Shown: positions 26,777-36,985 of the stretch, piece by piece
Numbering within the stretch: the stretch's first letter is position 1
Layout: every line of letters starts with the position of its first letter
Source of the DNA: Candidatus Gastranaerophilales bacterium
Lineage (GTDB): Bacteria; Cyanobacteriota; Vampirovibrionia; Gastranaerophilales; Gastranaerophilaceae
Assembly: GCA_944327255.1 (NCBI GenBank)
Contig: CALVHA010000002.1
Location: 62,001 to 126,000, forward strand
Length of the DNA: 64,000 nt
Direction of reading: 5' to 3'
Notes under the pieces: model-generated
What the model saw: the letters and a program-made list of their open reading frames with translations, nothing else
What the model was told of the DNA's origin: nothing
Databases searched by the model: none
Program-made: the position numbers and the translations under genes

Positions 26777-27103
26777 ATGGGTATAAAACAGGAATTCGGG
26801 AAAAAAATAAAAAGAATGAGAATTAACAGAGGTTTGACGCAGGAGGCACTTGCTGAAGCTGCTGATATTTCTCAGCGTGCAATGAGTGGTATTGAAACAG
26901 GAGAGAACTTTGTTTCAGCCGAAACTATTGATAAGCTTGTCAAAGCTCTGGATACCTCAATGGAGGAATTATTCGCAACTAATCACTTAAAAATGGAAGA
27001 TGAACTCCGCCATGAAATTGATAATAAATTGAACTATCTCAGCGGAGATCCGGAAAAGCTTGAAATTGTTTACAATGTTATCAAAGGTTTGTTAAAAGAA
27101 TAA
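26777..27103 (+). CDS. XRE-family HTH regulator
   Basis: A 108-residue protein. The N-terminal HTH (about 8-62) has RMRINRGLTQEALAEAADISQRAMSGIETG. The C-terminal 40 residues form a charged helix likely used for dimerisation. There is no Shine-Dalgarno near the ATG; TATAAA (26766-26771) ends 5 nt before it, close to the leaderless arrangement of other genes here. It is convergent with the secreted-protein gene, the stops being one base apart. Confidence 0.88.
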   Translation: MGIKQEFGKKIKRMRINRGLTQEALAEAADISQRAMSGIETGENFVSAETIDKLVKALDTSMEELFATNHLKMEDELRHEIDNKLNYLSGDPEKLEIVYNVIKGLLKE

Positions 27104-27104
27104 A

Positions 27105-27671
27105 TTATTCAATCATTTTTTCTACAATTGGCGGAATAGGGGTTATAATCAATTGTTCCAGTAAATCATCATTTATACTTTTAACTTCATGTCCTATTTT
27201 TGTTATTTCATCGTTTGTTTTAAAGAAGTATTTTTTCGCATATCTTAAGACCATAGTACCTTTATCAGGATGTTCTTCATATTTGTAGATATTATGTTCA
27301 AAATAATTTTTACCGTTTACCTGTCCGTTTTCTAAAAAACTTAAAAGCGCTTTATCCTGTTTTTTATTTTCTATAAATTTTAATAATGCGATATTTTCTT
27401 TTTTCTCTATTTCTTCATCTTTTTGATTCGCAAATTTTATAGGATTTGAAACTTCTGGATAATAGTAAATTCCTATCATTTTAACCCAGTTATCTTTTGT
27501 TTCATTTGCGGGGAAATATTCATTTTCATAACCCTTATTCAGTTCTGACATCTGACTTACTTTTAATTTATAAATATCATTGTTAAAATGTATATCCTCT
27601 GCTTTGGCCGTTTGTACAAACACTAAATATGCAAGCAATAAGATAATATAGATAAAGAAATTAGTTTTCAT
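27105..27671 (-). CDS. Unknown secreted protein
   Basis: A 188-residue protein with a signal peptide (hydrophobic residues about 5-20, cleavage after TAKA). The mature part is highly charged, with alternating helices and strands. No family is recognised. A Shine-Dalgarno (AGGAG) precedes the ATG. It probably functions outside the cytoplasm. Confidence 0.55.
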   Translation of the reverse strand: MKTNFFIYIILLLAYLVFVQTAKAEDIHFNNDIYKLKVSQMSELNKGYENEYFPANETKDNWVKMIGIYYYPEVSNPIKFANQKDEEIEKKENIALLKFIENKKQDKALLSFLENGQVNGKNYFEHNIYKYEEHPDKGTMVLRYAKKYFFKTNDEITKIGHEVKSINDDLLEQLIITPIPPIVEKMIE

Positions 27672-27704
27672 AGTATTTTTCTCCTGTAAAATTTATTATA
27701 GATA

Positions 27705-27835
27705 TATTCCTCAATGAATATTATTCTCTAACGGGCTACTATTTTTGACTAATTTAGCTGTATACATTCCATAACTTGCGGTATATAAAGCTCCTTGAGG
27801 AGTATTATTTTTTACGGGTTATTTTTTCTACTTGC
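27705..27835. repeat. Imperfect direct repeats upstream of atpD
   Basis: Two segments, about 27709-27747 and 27791-27831, share the order CCT-n-GA-n-TATTATT-n-ACGGG-n-TATTTTT with mismatches. The second also contains the hairpin CTCCT-TG-AGGAG. They occupy most of the gap before atpD. Function unknown. Confidence 0.35.
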
Positions 27836-27860
27836 GAAAAAAAAATGCTTGTTGTAACAT
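27832..27860 (+). promoter_or_regulatory. atpD promoter
   Basis: TTGCGA (27832-27837), 17-bp spacer and TAACAT (27855-27860), followed by AAGGAGAG as Shine-Dalgarno for the ATG at 27887. Confidence 0.5.
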
Positions 27861-27871
27861 AAAACTATTAA

Positions 27872-29296
<1,425 letters not shown>

Positions 29297-29309
29297 GAAT
29301 TGATAATAT

Positions 29310-29337
29310 CAGGCGGGACATAATCCTGTTCCGCCTG
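29310..29337 (+). terminator. Hairpin between atpD and atpC (attenuator-like)
   Basis: CAGGCGGGACA and TGTTCCGCCTG form an 11-bp stem with one G-T pair and a TAATCC loop, followed by TTTT. Placed between two subunits of one complex, it could reduce atpC expression relative to atpD or protect the atpD mRNA. Confidence 0.65.
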
Positions 29338-29354
29338 TTTTATAAAGGAGCTTT

Positions 29355-29747
29355 ATGCACTTAAAGATTATTACACATGAAAAAGTTGTTTTTGATGAAG
29401 ATGTTGATGAAATCTATTCTCGCGGAGTAGATGGGGAGTTCGGAATTTTGCAAAACCATATCCCTGTTATGAATGCTCTCGATATAGGGGTTACAAAAGT
29501 TATTCAAAATGGTAAGGCGAAATATTTTACGACTATGGGCGGAGTTTTGCAATTTAAGGATAATGAGGCTATTATTCTTACAACTACTGCAGAAGACGGC
29601 AATAATATAGATGTTGCCCGTGCAAAGGAAGCTCTCCAGAGAGCTCAGGCAAGACTAGCCGAACATAATGCAGAAATTGATGCTAAACGTGCTGAGGCTG
29701 CTATTGCCCGTGCTATGGCTAGATTAAAGGCAACTTTGAATAAATAA
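29355..29747 (+). CDS. atpC: ATP synthase F1 subunit epsilon
   Basis: A 130-residue protein. The N-terminal beta sandwich has VDGEFGILQNHIPVM (the GxxGxLPGHAPL-like motif), and the C-terminal helical hairpin is Ala/Glu/Arg-rich (EALQRAQARLAEHNAEIDAKRAEAAIARAMARLK). It is part of the central stalk and inhibits ATP hydrolysis. A good AAAGGAG Shine-Dalgarno precedes the ATG. Its stop overlaps the start of the metzincin gene. Confidence 0.95.
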   Translation: MHLKIITHEKVVFDEDVDEIYSRGVDGEFGILQNHIPVMNALDIGVTKVIQNGKAKYFTTMGGVLQFKDNEAIILTTTAEDGNNIDVARAKEALQRAQARLAEHNAEIDAKRAEAAIARAMARLKATLNK

Positions 29748-30274
29748 TGCTATCTCATCAAATAAACAAATACATAAAAGATTCTTTAATAAACGGGAAA
29801 TTATGTCGTTGGGATAAGTCTATAGTTAATGTATTTGTTACTCCTTTGCTAGCTTCTGAAAGAAAAGAGTTCTGGCATTCAAAAGTAGAACAAGCTATTT
29901 TGTCATGGAATTCAGTTTTAAGAATGAACGGGATAAATATTCAATTTATGCTTGTTTCTGTCCCGCAGTCGGCGGATATTGTTGTGCATTGGGTTAAGGT
30001 TGGTCGAGTTTATGAGGGCATGTGTAAGTATGTTAGTGTTGTTAATGGAATATTTCGAAAAATATCTATAGAGATTGGGATGCCAAATGTATATTCTGGT
30101 AAAGACACAACGGATTTAAGTATTTATTGTGCAATAATGCATGAGTTCGGTCATGCTCTCGGTCTTGGACACGGGGTTGACGTTGATGACATTATGTTTG
30201 TACCACATCAGAAAAATATTTCAATTCCGAGTGATAATGATATTTATGTTTTGAAACAAATATACAGCTTGTAG
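29747..30274 (+). CDS. Metzincin (matrixin-like) metalloprotease domain protein
   Basis: A 175-residue protein with the zinc-binding motif HEFGHALGLGH (HExxHxxGxxH, about residues 133-143) and a following DDIMF that can serve as the Met-turn, so the metzincin fold is well supported. No signal peptide or membrane helix is seen, which is unusual for the family, and no propeptide is obvious. Its ATG overlaps the atpC stop (TAATG), implying coupled translation with an ATP synthase subunit. Substrate unknown. Confidence 0.8.
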   Translation: MLSHQINKYIKDSLINGKLCRWDKSIVNVFVTPLLASERKEFWHSKVEQAILSWNSVLRMNGINIQFMLVSVPQSADIVVHWVKVGRVYEGMCKYVSVVNGIFRKISIEIGMPNVYSGKDTTDLSIYCAIMHEFGHALGLGHGVDVDDIMFVPHQKNISIPSDNDIYVLKQIYSL

Positions 30275-30280
30275 TATAAT
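30251..30280 (+). promoter_or_regulatory. Promoter of chromate transporter pair, predicted leaderless
   Basis: TTGAAA (30251-30256), 18-bp spacer and TATAAT (30275-30280) lie inside the end of the metzincin gene. Six bases separate the -10 box from the ATG at 30287, and no Shine-Dalgarno is present. Confidence 0.65.
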
Positions 30281-30286
30281 TTGTAT

Positions 30287-30838
30287 ATGGAAAAATCATT
30301 TTGGAGTATTTATAAGATATTTTTTAAGATTGGTTTGTTACTGCTTGGCGGAGGATATGTAATTTTACCTTTATTGCAGTGTGAGCTTGTAGATAAAAAG
30401 TTTTGGATTACAAATGATGAATTGTGCGAATATTATGCCTTGTCACAGAGTTTACCGGGTTTAATTGCTGCAAATGTTTCTATATTTACAGGATTTAAAC
30501 TGCTCGGGTACAGAGGTGCGATAGCTTCTCTTGCCGGTTGTATTTCGCCTGCATTTATGTCAATTGTTTTGATTGCAAGTGTTTTGGAACAGATTGTTCA
30601 TAATAATTTTATACGTTATATATTCTGGGGAGTTGGGGTTGGTGTAGTTATTCTGTTGTTCCTTGCTGTGAAAGAAATGTGGAGCAGAAGTGTCGTGGAT
30701 AAATTTACATGGTCGATATTTGCATATGCAGTGATATTGTCTGTCTTTAAGGTTTCTCCGGTATTTGTTATTCTCTCAAGTATTGCTTTCGGGATAGTTT
30801 ATAAAATTTTTGTGAAAGAATCAAAGGAGAATAAGTGA
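30287..30838 (+). CDS. Chromate transporter family protein, half-size (first of pair)
   Basis: A 183-residue protein with about five hydrophobic helices. FFKIGLLLLGGGYVILPLLQ near the N-terminus and SQSLPGLIAANVSIFTGFKLLG are the ChrA-domain motifs (the family FxxxGxxxFGGGxAxxP and PGPxxxNxAxxxG patterns). Paired half-size ChrA proteins usually act together as an anion transporter; the native substrate may not be chromate. The stop overlaps the start of the second half (TGATG). Confidence 0.9.
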   Translation: MEKSFWSIYKIFFKIGLLLLGGGYVILPLLQCELVDKKFWITNDELCEYYALSQSLPGLIAANVSIFTGFKLLGYRGAIASLAGCISPAFMSIVLIASVLEQIVHNNFIRYIFWGVGVGVVILLFLAVKEMWSRSVVDKFTWSIFAYAVILSVFKVSPVFVILSSIAFGIVYKIFVKESKENK

Positions 30839-31368
30839 TGCTTTTTGTCCAGTTGGTATATGAGTTTTTTAAAACAGGCCTATTCTCCTTTGGTGGTGGG
30901 TATGCAACTTTGCCGTTTCTGTATCATATATCTGAAACATACGGCTGGTTTACTTCTAAACAGCTTTCGGATATGATTGCCGTATCTACTATTACTCCTG
31001 GACCTTTGGGAGTGAATGTTGCAACGTTTTCAGGGTTCGCAACGGCAGGGCTTCTCGGAGCGTTTGTAGCTACAACTGCTGTTGTTTTACCTTCTTATAT
31101 TATTGTAATTATTGTATTTAAGCTTCTTGAAAAATTTAGGCAAAATAAGCATGTTCAGGCTGCAATTTATGCTTTAAAACCTGCTGGATGCGGATTGTTG
31201 ACGGCTGTGGGAATTCAGATTTTTAGGGAAAATGTTACTAATTTGTGGGCAGTTTTTTTGTTTATAGGGCTTTTGATTTTGTCATGTAAATCGAAACGTG
31301 ATCCGCTTATTTATTTGGGTATTTCTGCAATTTTAGGAATCATATTTGGGATTTTTCATCTTATATAA
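30838..31368 (+). CDS. Chromate transporter family protein, half-size (second of pair)
   Basis: A 176-residue protein carrying the clearest ChrA motifs: FFKTGLFSFGGGYATLPFL and STITPGPLGVNVATFSGFATAG. Helices fill the rest. The ATG at 30838 has AAAGGAG upstream and overlaps the previous stop, so the two halves are probably made in equal amounts and form a heterodimer. Confidence 0.92.
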   Translation: MLFVQLVYEFFKTGLFSFGGGYATLPFLYHISETYGWFTSKQLSDMIAVSTITPGPLGVNVATFSGFATAGLLGAFVATTAVVLPSYIIVIIVFKLLEKFRQNKHVQAAIYALKPAGCGLLTAVGIQIFRENVTNLWAVFLFIGLLILSCKSKRDPLIYLGISAILGIIFGIFHLI

Positions 31369-31417
31369 TTCTATAGTGTAATCATCTAAAAGGACGAAAA
31401 TCTAAGCTTAAAAAAGA

Positions 31418-31446
31418 TTTACATTTGTAAAGTCATGTGTTACAAT
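31418..31446 (+). promoter_or_regulatory. ppdK promoter
   Basis: TTTACA (31418-31423), 17-bp spacer and TACAAT (31441-31446). The leader of about 45 nt contains a small hairpin at 31452-31467 (CATAGA/TCTATG) before the AAGGAGAG Shine-Dalgarno. Confidence 0.65.
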
Positions 31447-31496
31447 ACTGGCATAGAGCTTTCTATGGTTTAGTGATATAAAAAAGGAGAGACACT

Positions 31497-34175
31497 ATGA
31501 CAGAAAAACGAGTATGGCTCTTCCATGAGGGGAATGCAGCAATGCGAAACCTTCTTGGGGGAAAAGGGGCTAACCTTGCGGAAATGACTAATTTAGGACT
31601 CCCGGTTCCGCCTGGACTTACTATTACAACTGAAACTTGTATGGATTACATTAATCATGGTAATAAAATGCCTGCAGGTTTGATGGATGAAGTAAAAGAA
31701 GCCCTCAAAAAAGTTGAAGAAGAAGCAGGTAAAAAATTCGGTGATCCGGAAAATCCTCTTCTTGTATCTGTTCGTTCAGGGGCAAGGCTTTCTATGCCGG
31801 GGATGATGGAAACAATTTTGAACCTTGGTTTGAATGACCAAACTGTTGAAGGAATGATTAAACTAACCAATAATCCTAGATTTTGTTATGATTCATACCG
31901 CAGATTTTTGACAATGTTCGGTTCTGTTGCTTGGGAGATTGACAGACAGAAATTTGAAGATTACCTTGACAAAATTAAAGAAGAAAAAGGATACAAATCT
32001 GATACAGACTTAACTGCGGAAGATTGGAAATCTTTGATTGAACCATATAAGGAGCTTATTAAGCATGAAACGGGTAAGGATTTCCCTCAAGATCCATATA
32101 TTCAATTAGAGGAAGCTATTGAAGCCGTATTCAGATCTTGGAATATTCCTCGTGCTGTTGCTTATAGAAACCACTACAAAATTGACCATAATTATGGAAC
32201 TGCTGTTAACGTTCAGACAATGGTCTTTGGTAATATGGGTGATGACTGTGCAACTGGTGTTTCATTTACAAGAAACCCTTCTACAGGCGAAAATAAATTC
32301 TATGGTGAATATCTGACAAATGCACAGGGTGAAGATGTTGTTGCGGGTATTAGAACTCCAAAACCTATCGCAGAACTTGAACGTGAAATGCCTGATTTAT
32401 ACAGACAATACGTTGATATTGCTAAAAAATTAGAAAAAGGTTATAAAGACGTTCAGGATATGGAGTTTACTATTGAAAAAGGAAAACTTTATATTCTGCA
32501 AACTCGTAACGGAAAAAGAACCGCCGCAGCTTCTGTTAGAATTGCGGTCGAAATGGCAGAAGAAGGCATTATTGATAAGGAAAGGGCTATTGAACTTGTA
32601 GATCCGAACCAGATTTATCAAGTATTATTACCTTGTTTTGATGTGGAAGCTAAGAAGTCTGCAAAACAAATTGCAAAAGGTCTGGCTGCATCTCCTGGTG
32701 CTGCTGTAGGGAAAATTGTATTTGATACTGAAGAAGCTGCCGAACGCGGTAAAAATGGCGAGAAGGTTATCTTGGTTCGTATTGAAACATGCCCGGACGA
32801 TATTCACGGTATGATTGAATCACAAGGGGTCTTGACTCTTAGAGGCGGTATGACTTCCCACGCTGCTGTTGTTGCAAAAGGTATGGGTAAACCTTGTGTT
32901 GCGGGCTGTGAAGCATTGCAAATTGATTTAAAGAATGAAACTTTAACTGCTGCCGATGGAACTGTATATCATAAAAATGATATAATTTCTCTTGACGGTG
33001 GTACAGGTGAAGTTATGGAAGGGGCTGTTCATCTTGTTCCTCCAACTATGGATGATAATTTCAAAAAATTATTTACTTGGGTAAATGAAGTTAAACTTCT
33101 TGGAGTAAGAGCTAATGCCGATACTCCTGCAGATGTCGCAAAGGCACTGGAACTTGGAGCTGAAGGTGTAGGATTATGCAGAACAGAGCATATGTTTATG
33201 GCACCGGAAAGATTACCTTGGGTTCAAAAGATGATTATTGCAGGAACTCCTGAAGCAAGACGTGAAGCATTGGATCACTTATTACCTATGCAATATAGTG
33301 ATTTTTATGCGATGTTTAAGGCTCTAGGAGACAAGCCTATGACGATAAGATTGCTTGATCCACCTCTTCATGAATTCTTGCCAAATAAAGATGAATTAAT
33401 TGCAACAGTTGCTACTAAGAAAGCTTTGGGACAGGATTATAAAGCTGATGAAGAAATGCTTCATCTTGTTGAGGCAATGTCTGAATCTAATCCTATGATG
33501 GGCTTAAGAGGATGCCGTTTAGGTTTGATGTATCCTGAAATTAACGAAATGCAAGTAAAAGCTATTTTCTATGCGGCTTGCGATTTGGCTAAAGAAGGGT
33601 TGAGAGTAAAACCTGAAATAATGATTCCTCTTGTTGGTCACGTAAATGAACTGAAGGAAGCAAGATCCGTTCTTGAACGTGTGGCTCAGGATGTAATGAG
33701 AGAGAAATCAGTTGAAATTGATTATATGTTTGGTACGATGATTGAAATTCCTCGTGCTGCTTTAACAGCTGATCAAATTGCTAAATATGCAGAATTTTTC
33801 TCATTCGGTACTAACGATTTGACTCAAATGACATTCGGATTCTCAAGAGATGACGCGGAAGGCAAGTTCTTACATAAATATGTAGAAAATAAAATTTTAC
33901 CTGCTAATCCATTCCAAACTCTTGATCAAGAAGGTGTAGGACAATTGATGAAAATTGCTTTGGATAAAGCATTGACCGTTCGTCCTCACTTGAAACGAGG
34001 AATATGCGGGGAACACGGTGGAGACCCGGCTTCTGTGAAATTCTGCCACAGAATTGGTTTAAACTATGTATCATGTTCACCGTTCAGAGTGCCGCAGGCA
34101 AGACTTGCTGCAGCTCAAGCAGTAATTGAGTTCAAACACAGTAAGGAAGAAGAAGGACCGTTAGGTTGTAAGTAA
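31497..34175 (+). CDS. ppdK: Pyruvate, phosphate dikinase
   Basis: An 892-residue three-domain enzyme. The N-terminal ATP-grasp region (GGKGANLAEMTNLGLPVPPG at about 22-41, VSVRSGARLSMPGMMETILN) is followed by the phosphohistidine domain with the swivelling His in GGMTSHAAVVAKGMGKPCVAGC. The C-terminal TIM barrel has GLCRTEHMF, MGLRGCRLG and FGTNDLTQMTFGFSRDD. It interconverts pyruvate and PEP with ATP/AMP/PPi, a common glycolytic feature in anaerobes. Length is normal. Its own promoter and terminator frame it. Confidence 0.98.
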   Translation: MTEKRVWLFHEGNAAMRNLLGGKGANLAEMTNLGLPVPPGLTITTETCMDYINHGNKMPAGLMDEVKEALKKVEEEAGKKFGDPENPLLVSVRSGARLSMPGMMETILNLGLNDQTVEGMIKLTNNPRFCYDSYRRFLTMFGSVAWEIDRQKFEDYLDKIKEEKGYKSDTDLTAEDWKSLIEPYKELIKHETGKDFPQDPYIQLEEAIEAVFRSWNIPRAVAYRNHYKIDHNYGTAVNVQTMVFGNMGDDCATGVSFTRNPSTGENKFYGEYLTNAQGEDVVAGIRTPKPIAELEREMPDLYRQYVDIAKKLEKGYKDVQDMEFTIEKGKLYILQTRNGKRTAAASVRIAVEMAEEGIIDKERAIELVDPNQIYQVLLPCFDVEAKKSAKQIAKGLAASPGAAVGKIVFDTEEAAERGKNGEKVILVRIETCPDDIHGMIESQGVLTLRGGMTSHAAVVAKGMGKPCVAGCEALQIDLKNETLTAADGTVYHKNDIISLDGGTGEVMEGAVHLVPPTMDDNFKKLFTWVNEVKLLGVRANADTPADVAKALELGAEGVGLCRTEHMFMAPERLPWVQKMIIAGTPEARREALDHLLPMQYSDFYAMFKALGDKPMTIRLLDPPLHEFLPNKDELIATVATKKALGQDYKADEEMLHLVEAMSESNPMMGLRGCRLGLMYPEINEMQVKAIFYAACDLAKEGLRVKPEIMIPLVGHVNELKEARSVLERVAQDVMREKSVEIDYMFGTMIEIPRAALTADQIAKYAEFFSFGTNDLTQMTFGFSRDDAEGKFLHKYVENKILPANPFQTLDQEGVGQLMKIALDKALTVRPHLKRGICGEHGGDPASVKFCHRIGLNYVSCSPFRVPQARLAAAQAVIEFKHSKEEEGPLGCK

Positions 34176-34191
34176 AACTTCTCTAAGACAT

Positions 34192-34222
34192 AAAAAGCTC
34201 CCGAAATTCTCGGGAGCTTTTT
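34192..34222. terminator. ppdK terminator
   Basis: A 13-bp perfect stem (AAAAAGCTCCCGA / TCGGGAGCTTTTT), 5-base loop, T-rich on both sides; it can also serve convergent clpB. Confidence 0.85.
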
Positions 34223-34250
34223 ATATTAATATTATATTAATATTAAACTG

Positions 34251-36917
34251 TTAAGCATTAACTGTTGCGGTTGTAAATGTTAATGTGTTGTTATTACAGT
34301 CAATAATAATTTTGTCATCACGCTTAAATTTATTCTCAAGAATTTGAGTAGAAAGTGGTATTTCAATTTCCTTTCGGATAACTCTTCTAAGAGGTCTCGC
34401 ACCATATAAAGGTTCGTAGCCTTCATTCGCAAGAAATCCTTTTGCATTGTCCGTGATTTCAAGATGCATCCCCTGTTCTTCAACTCGTTTTTTCAGCGAA
34501 GCTGTTTGAATTTCAACAATCTTGGCCAAATCGTTTTCACTTAACGGTTTAAATGTTATGATATCATCAATTCTGTTTATAAATTCAGGCTTAAATTTTG
34601 ATTTCAACAGTTCATTTACCTGCTTTCTGCGTTCCTCAAAATTCAGGTTGTCATTAAGTAGAATTTCGCTTCCGATATTGCTTGTCATAATGATAACAGT
34701 GTTTTTAAAATCAATTAATTTACCCTGTCCGTCCGTAAGTCTTCCATCATCAAACATCTGGAGCATTATATTGAAAATGTCAGAATGGGCTTTTTCAATT
34801 TCATCAAACAGAACGACAGAATAAGGTTTTCTTCTTACGGCTTCTGTAAGTTGTCCGCCTTCTTCATATCCAACATAACCTGCGGTTGTTCCTGTCAGTC
34901 TTGATATTGCTTGTTTTTCCATAAACTCACTCATATCAATACGAATAAGTGCATCTTCATCATTAAATAAAAATTCTGCAAGAGTTTTGGCAAGTTCTGT
35001 CTTCCCGACTCCTGTAGGTCCAAGGAATAAGAATGAACCTATCGGACGTTTCCCGTCACGAAGTCCTGAACGGGATAATCTTATTGCATTTGCAACTTTA
35101 TTAACCGCCTCATCTTGTCCGATAAGACGGTTATGCATGTACCCTTCCATTCCTAGAAGCTTTTCAGATTCATTTTCAAGCAGCCTTGTTGTTGGAATAC
35201 CTGTCCATTTCGCAACTATTGCTGAAATATCATCCGCATCTAAATATTCTTTTAATAAATGCTTTTTAGATTTATCTGATTGAAGTTTTTTGAGTTTATC
35301 TTCCATTGATAGCATTTCTTTATATTTTTGTTCTAAAGAGGTTGTTAATTCTCCCTTCTTTTGTGCGATTTGAATTTGTGCATGTAAAATTTCCAGATTC
35401 TTTTTCACTGTGGTTATGGATGTCAAAACTTTCTTTTCTTGTTCCCACTGGTTTTTCAATTTTGAAATTTTCCCTTCAAGTGTCTCTATTTTTTTAGAAA
35501 TTTTACCAATTTTATTTTCGGCTTCTTTTGTATGTTCTTCGCTTAAATTTTTCCTTTCAAGTTCAAGCTGTAATTTTTCTCTGGTGAAAATATCAATATC
35601 TTCCGGAGTAGTGTCAATATTCATTCTGAGAGAAGAAGCGGCTTCATCTATTAAATCAATAGCTTTGTCAGGTAAATATCTGTCTGATATATATCTGTCT
35701 GATAATTTTACTGCTTGTACAATTGCCTCATCAAGAATTTTTATGCCGTGAAAAACTTCATAATTGTTCTTTAGTCCTCTCAGAATACTAATTGCAGTGT
35801 CTATAGATGGTTCCTCGACGATTACGGGCTGAAAACGACGTTCAAGAGCTTTATCTTTTTCAATATATTTTTTATATTCATCTAATGTTGTCGCTCCTAT
35901 TACGCGTACATTCCCTCTTGCAAGCATTGGTTTTAAAAGGTTCCCTGCATCAACTGAACCCTCTGATGCTCCCATCCCCATAATTGTATGGATTTCATCT
36001 ATAAAGAGAATTAAATCATCAGACTTTGCTTCAACTTCTTTTAATACATTTTTAAGTCTGTCCTCAAATTCTCCCCTGTATGAAGCTCCTGCAAGCAGTG
36101 CACCTAAATCAAGAGATAAAATTTTATCATTTTTTAAGCTCTCCGGAACATCTCCAGAAATAATCCTTTGCGCTAAACCTTCTATTACTGCAGTTTTCCC
36201 GACGCCGGGTTCCCCTACAATAACAGGATTGTTTTTTGAGCGTCTGTTAAGAATTTGGATTACCCTTCTTATTTCATCGTCACGTCCGATTACCGGATCT
36301 AATTTATTCTGACCTGCAACACTTGTGAGATCGGATGTGTATTTTTCTAAAGCTGATGGCTCTTTTGAATTTTTTTTATTACTTTTACTTTGGTTTTTTG
36401 TGTCATTGGAATCTGTGTTGTCCTCTATTAATTCCTTTTTCCCGTGACTTACTGCTTTACCGTCAATAATGTCAACGTGTTCTATGTTTGAGATTTCATC
36501 TCTCATTTTTACATATAAGTCATAAAGATTTATGCTGTATTGCCCGAAAATATATTTCATCAAAGTATTATTTGACTTAAATAGGGCAAGAAGAATATAT
36601 TCTATTCCGACTATTTCATCTCCGAATTTTAGTCCTTCCTTTTCAGCATCTTCAATTAATTTTACTGTAGCAGGAGATAGCGGAACATCTGTGTATTTCG
36701 AGTGCATCCCTTCCTGACGAGGAATACTTTCGTTGAAATCTCTTATTAAACGCGGATTGTCAAGGCCTATGTTTTTTAAAAACAATTTCGGTAAATCATT
36801 TTCATCCAAAAATAAAGCAAGCATTACGTGCTCTGGCTCTACAAATTTATAATCTCTTCCGTATGCAATGGTTTTTGCTGAATGAATAATATATTGTAAA
36901 TGTTCCGTAAGCTGCAC
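34251..36917 (-). CDS. clpB: ClpB-type AAA+ disaggregase
   Basis: An 888-residue Hsp100 protein starting at GTG, with GGAGG upstream. An N-terminal Clp repeat domain (about 1-145) precedes a basic/acidic linker (about 150-190). The first AAA+ module has GEPGVGKT and the second GPTGVGKTELAKT. Between them lies a coiled-coil middle domain of about 110 residues, including NQWEQEKKVLTSI, the length and pattern of ClpB rather than ClpC. It threads aggregated proteins together with DnaK. No heat-shock operator was identified upstream. Confidence 0.93.
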   Translation of the reverse strand: MQLTEHLQYIIHSAKTIAYGRDYKFVEPEHVMLALFLDENDLPKLFLKNIGLDNPRLIRDFNESIPRQEGMHSKYTDVPLSPATVKLIEDAEKEGLKFGDEIVGIEYILLALFKSNNTLMKYIFGQYSINLYDLYVKMRDEISNIEHVDIIDGKAVSHGKKELIEDNTDSNDTKNQSKSNKKNSKEPSALEKYTSDLTSVAGQNKLDPVIGRDDEIRRVIQILNRRSKNNPVIVGEPGVGKTAVIEGLAQRIISGDVPESLKNDKILSLDLGALLAGASYRGEFEDRLKNVLKEVEAKSDDLILFIDEIHTIMGMGASEGSVDAGNLLKPMLARGNVRVIGATTLDEYKKYIEKDKALERRFQPVIVEEPSIDTAISILRGLKNNYEVFHGIKILDEAIVQAVKLSDRYISDRYLPDKAIDLIDEAASSLRMNIDTTPEDIDIFTREKLQLELERKNLSEEHTKEAENKIGKISKKIETLEGKISKLKNQWEQEKKVLTSITTVKKNLEILHAQIQIAQKKGELTTSLEQKYKEMLSMEDKLKKLQSDKSKKHLLKEYLDADDISAIVAKWTGIPTTRLLENESEKLLGMEGYMHNRLIGQDEAVNKVANAIRLSRSGLRDGKRPIGSFLFLGPTGVGKTELAKTLAEFLFNDEDALIRIDMSEFMEKQAISRLTGTTAGYVGYEEGGQLTEAVRRKPYSVVLFDEIEKAHSDIFNIMLQMFDDGRLTDGQGKLIDFKNTVIIMTSNIGSEILLNDNLNFEERRKQVNELLKSKFKPEFINRIDDIITFKPLSENDLAKIVEIQTASLKKRVEEQGMHLEITDNAKGFLANEGYEPLYGARPLRRVIRKEIEIPLSTQILENKFKRDDKIIIDCNNNTLTFTTATVNA

Positions 36918-36985
36918 GTTTAACCTCCGCTATTTTCTATAATATTAAGATAATAACATTATGAGCTGCGGAATGCCTCATTTGA

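Noticed and set aside
35410-35751. A long open frame antisense to the clpB middle domain.
   Set aside because: It is Ser/Phe-rich, has no Shine-Dalgarno, and is explained by codon bias of clpB on the other strand.
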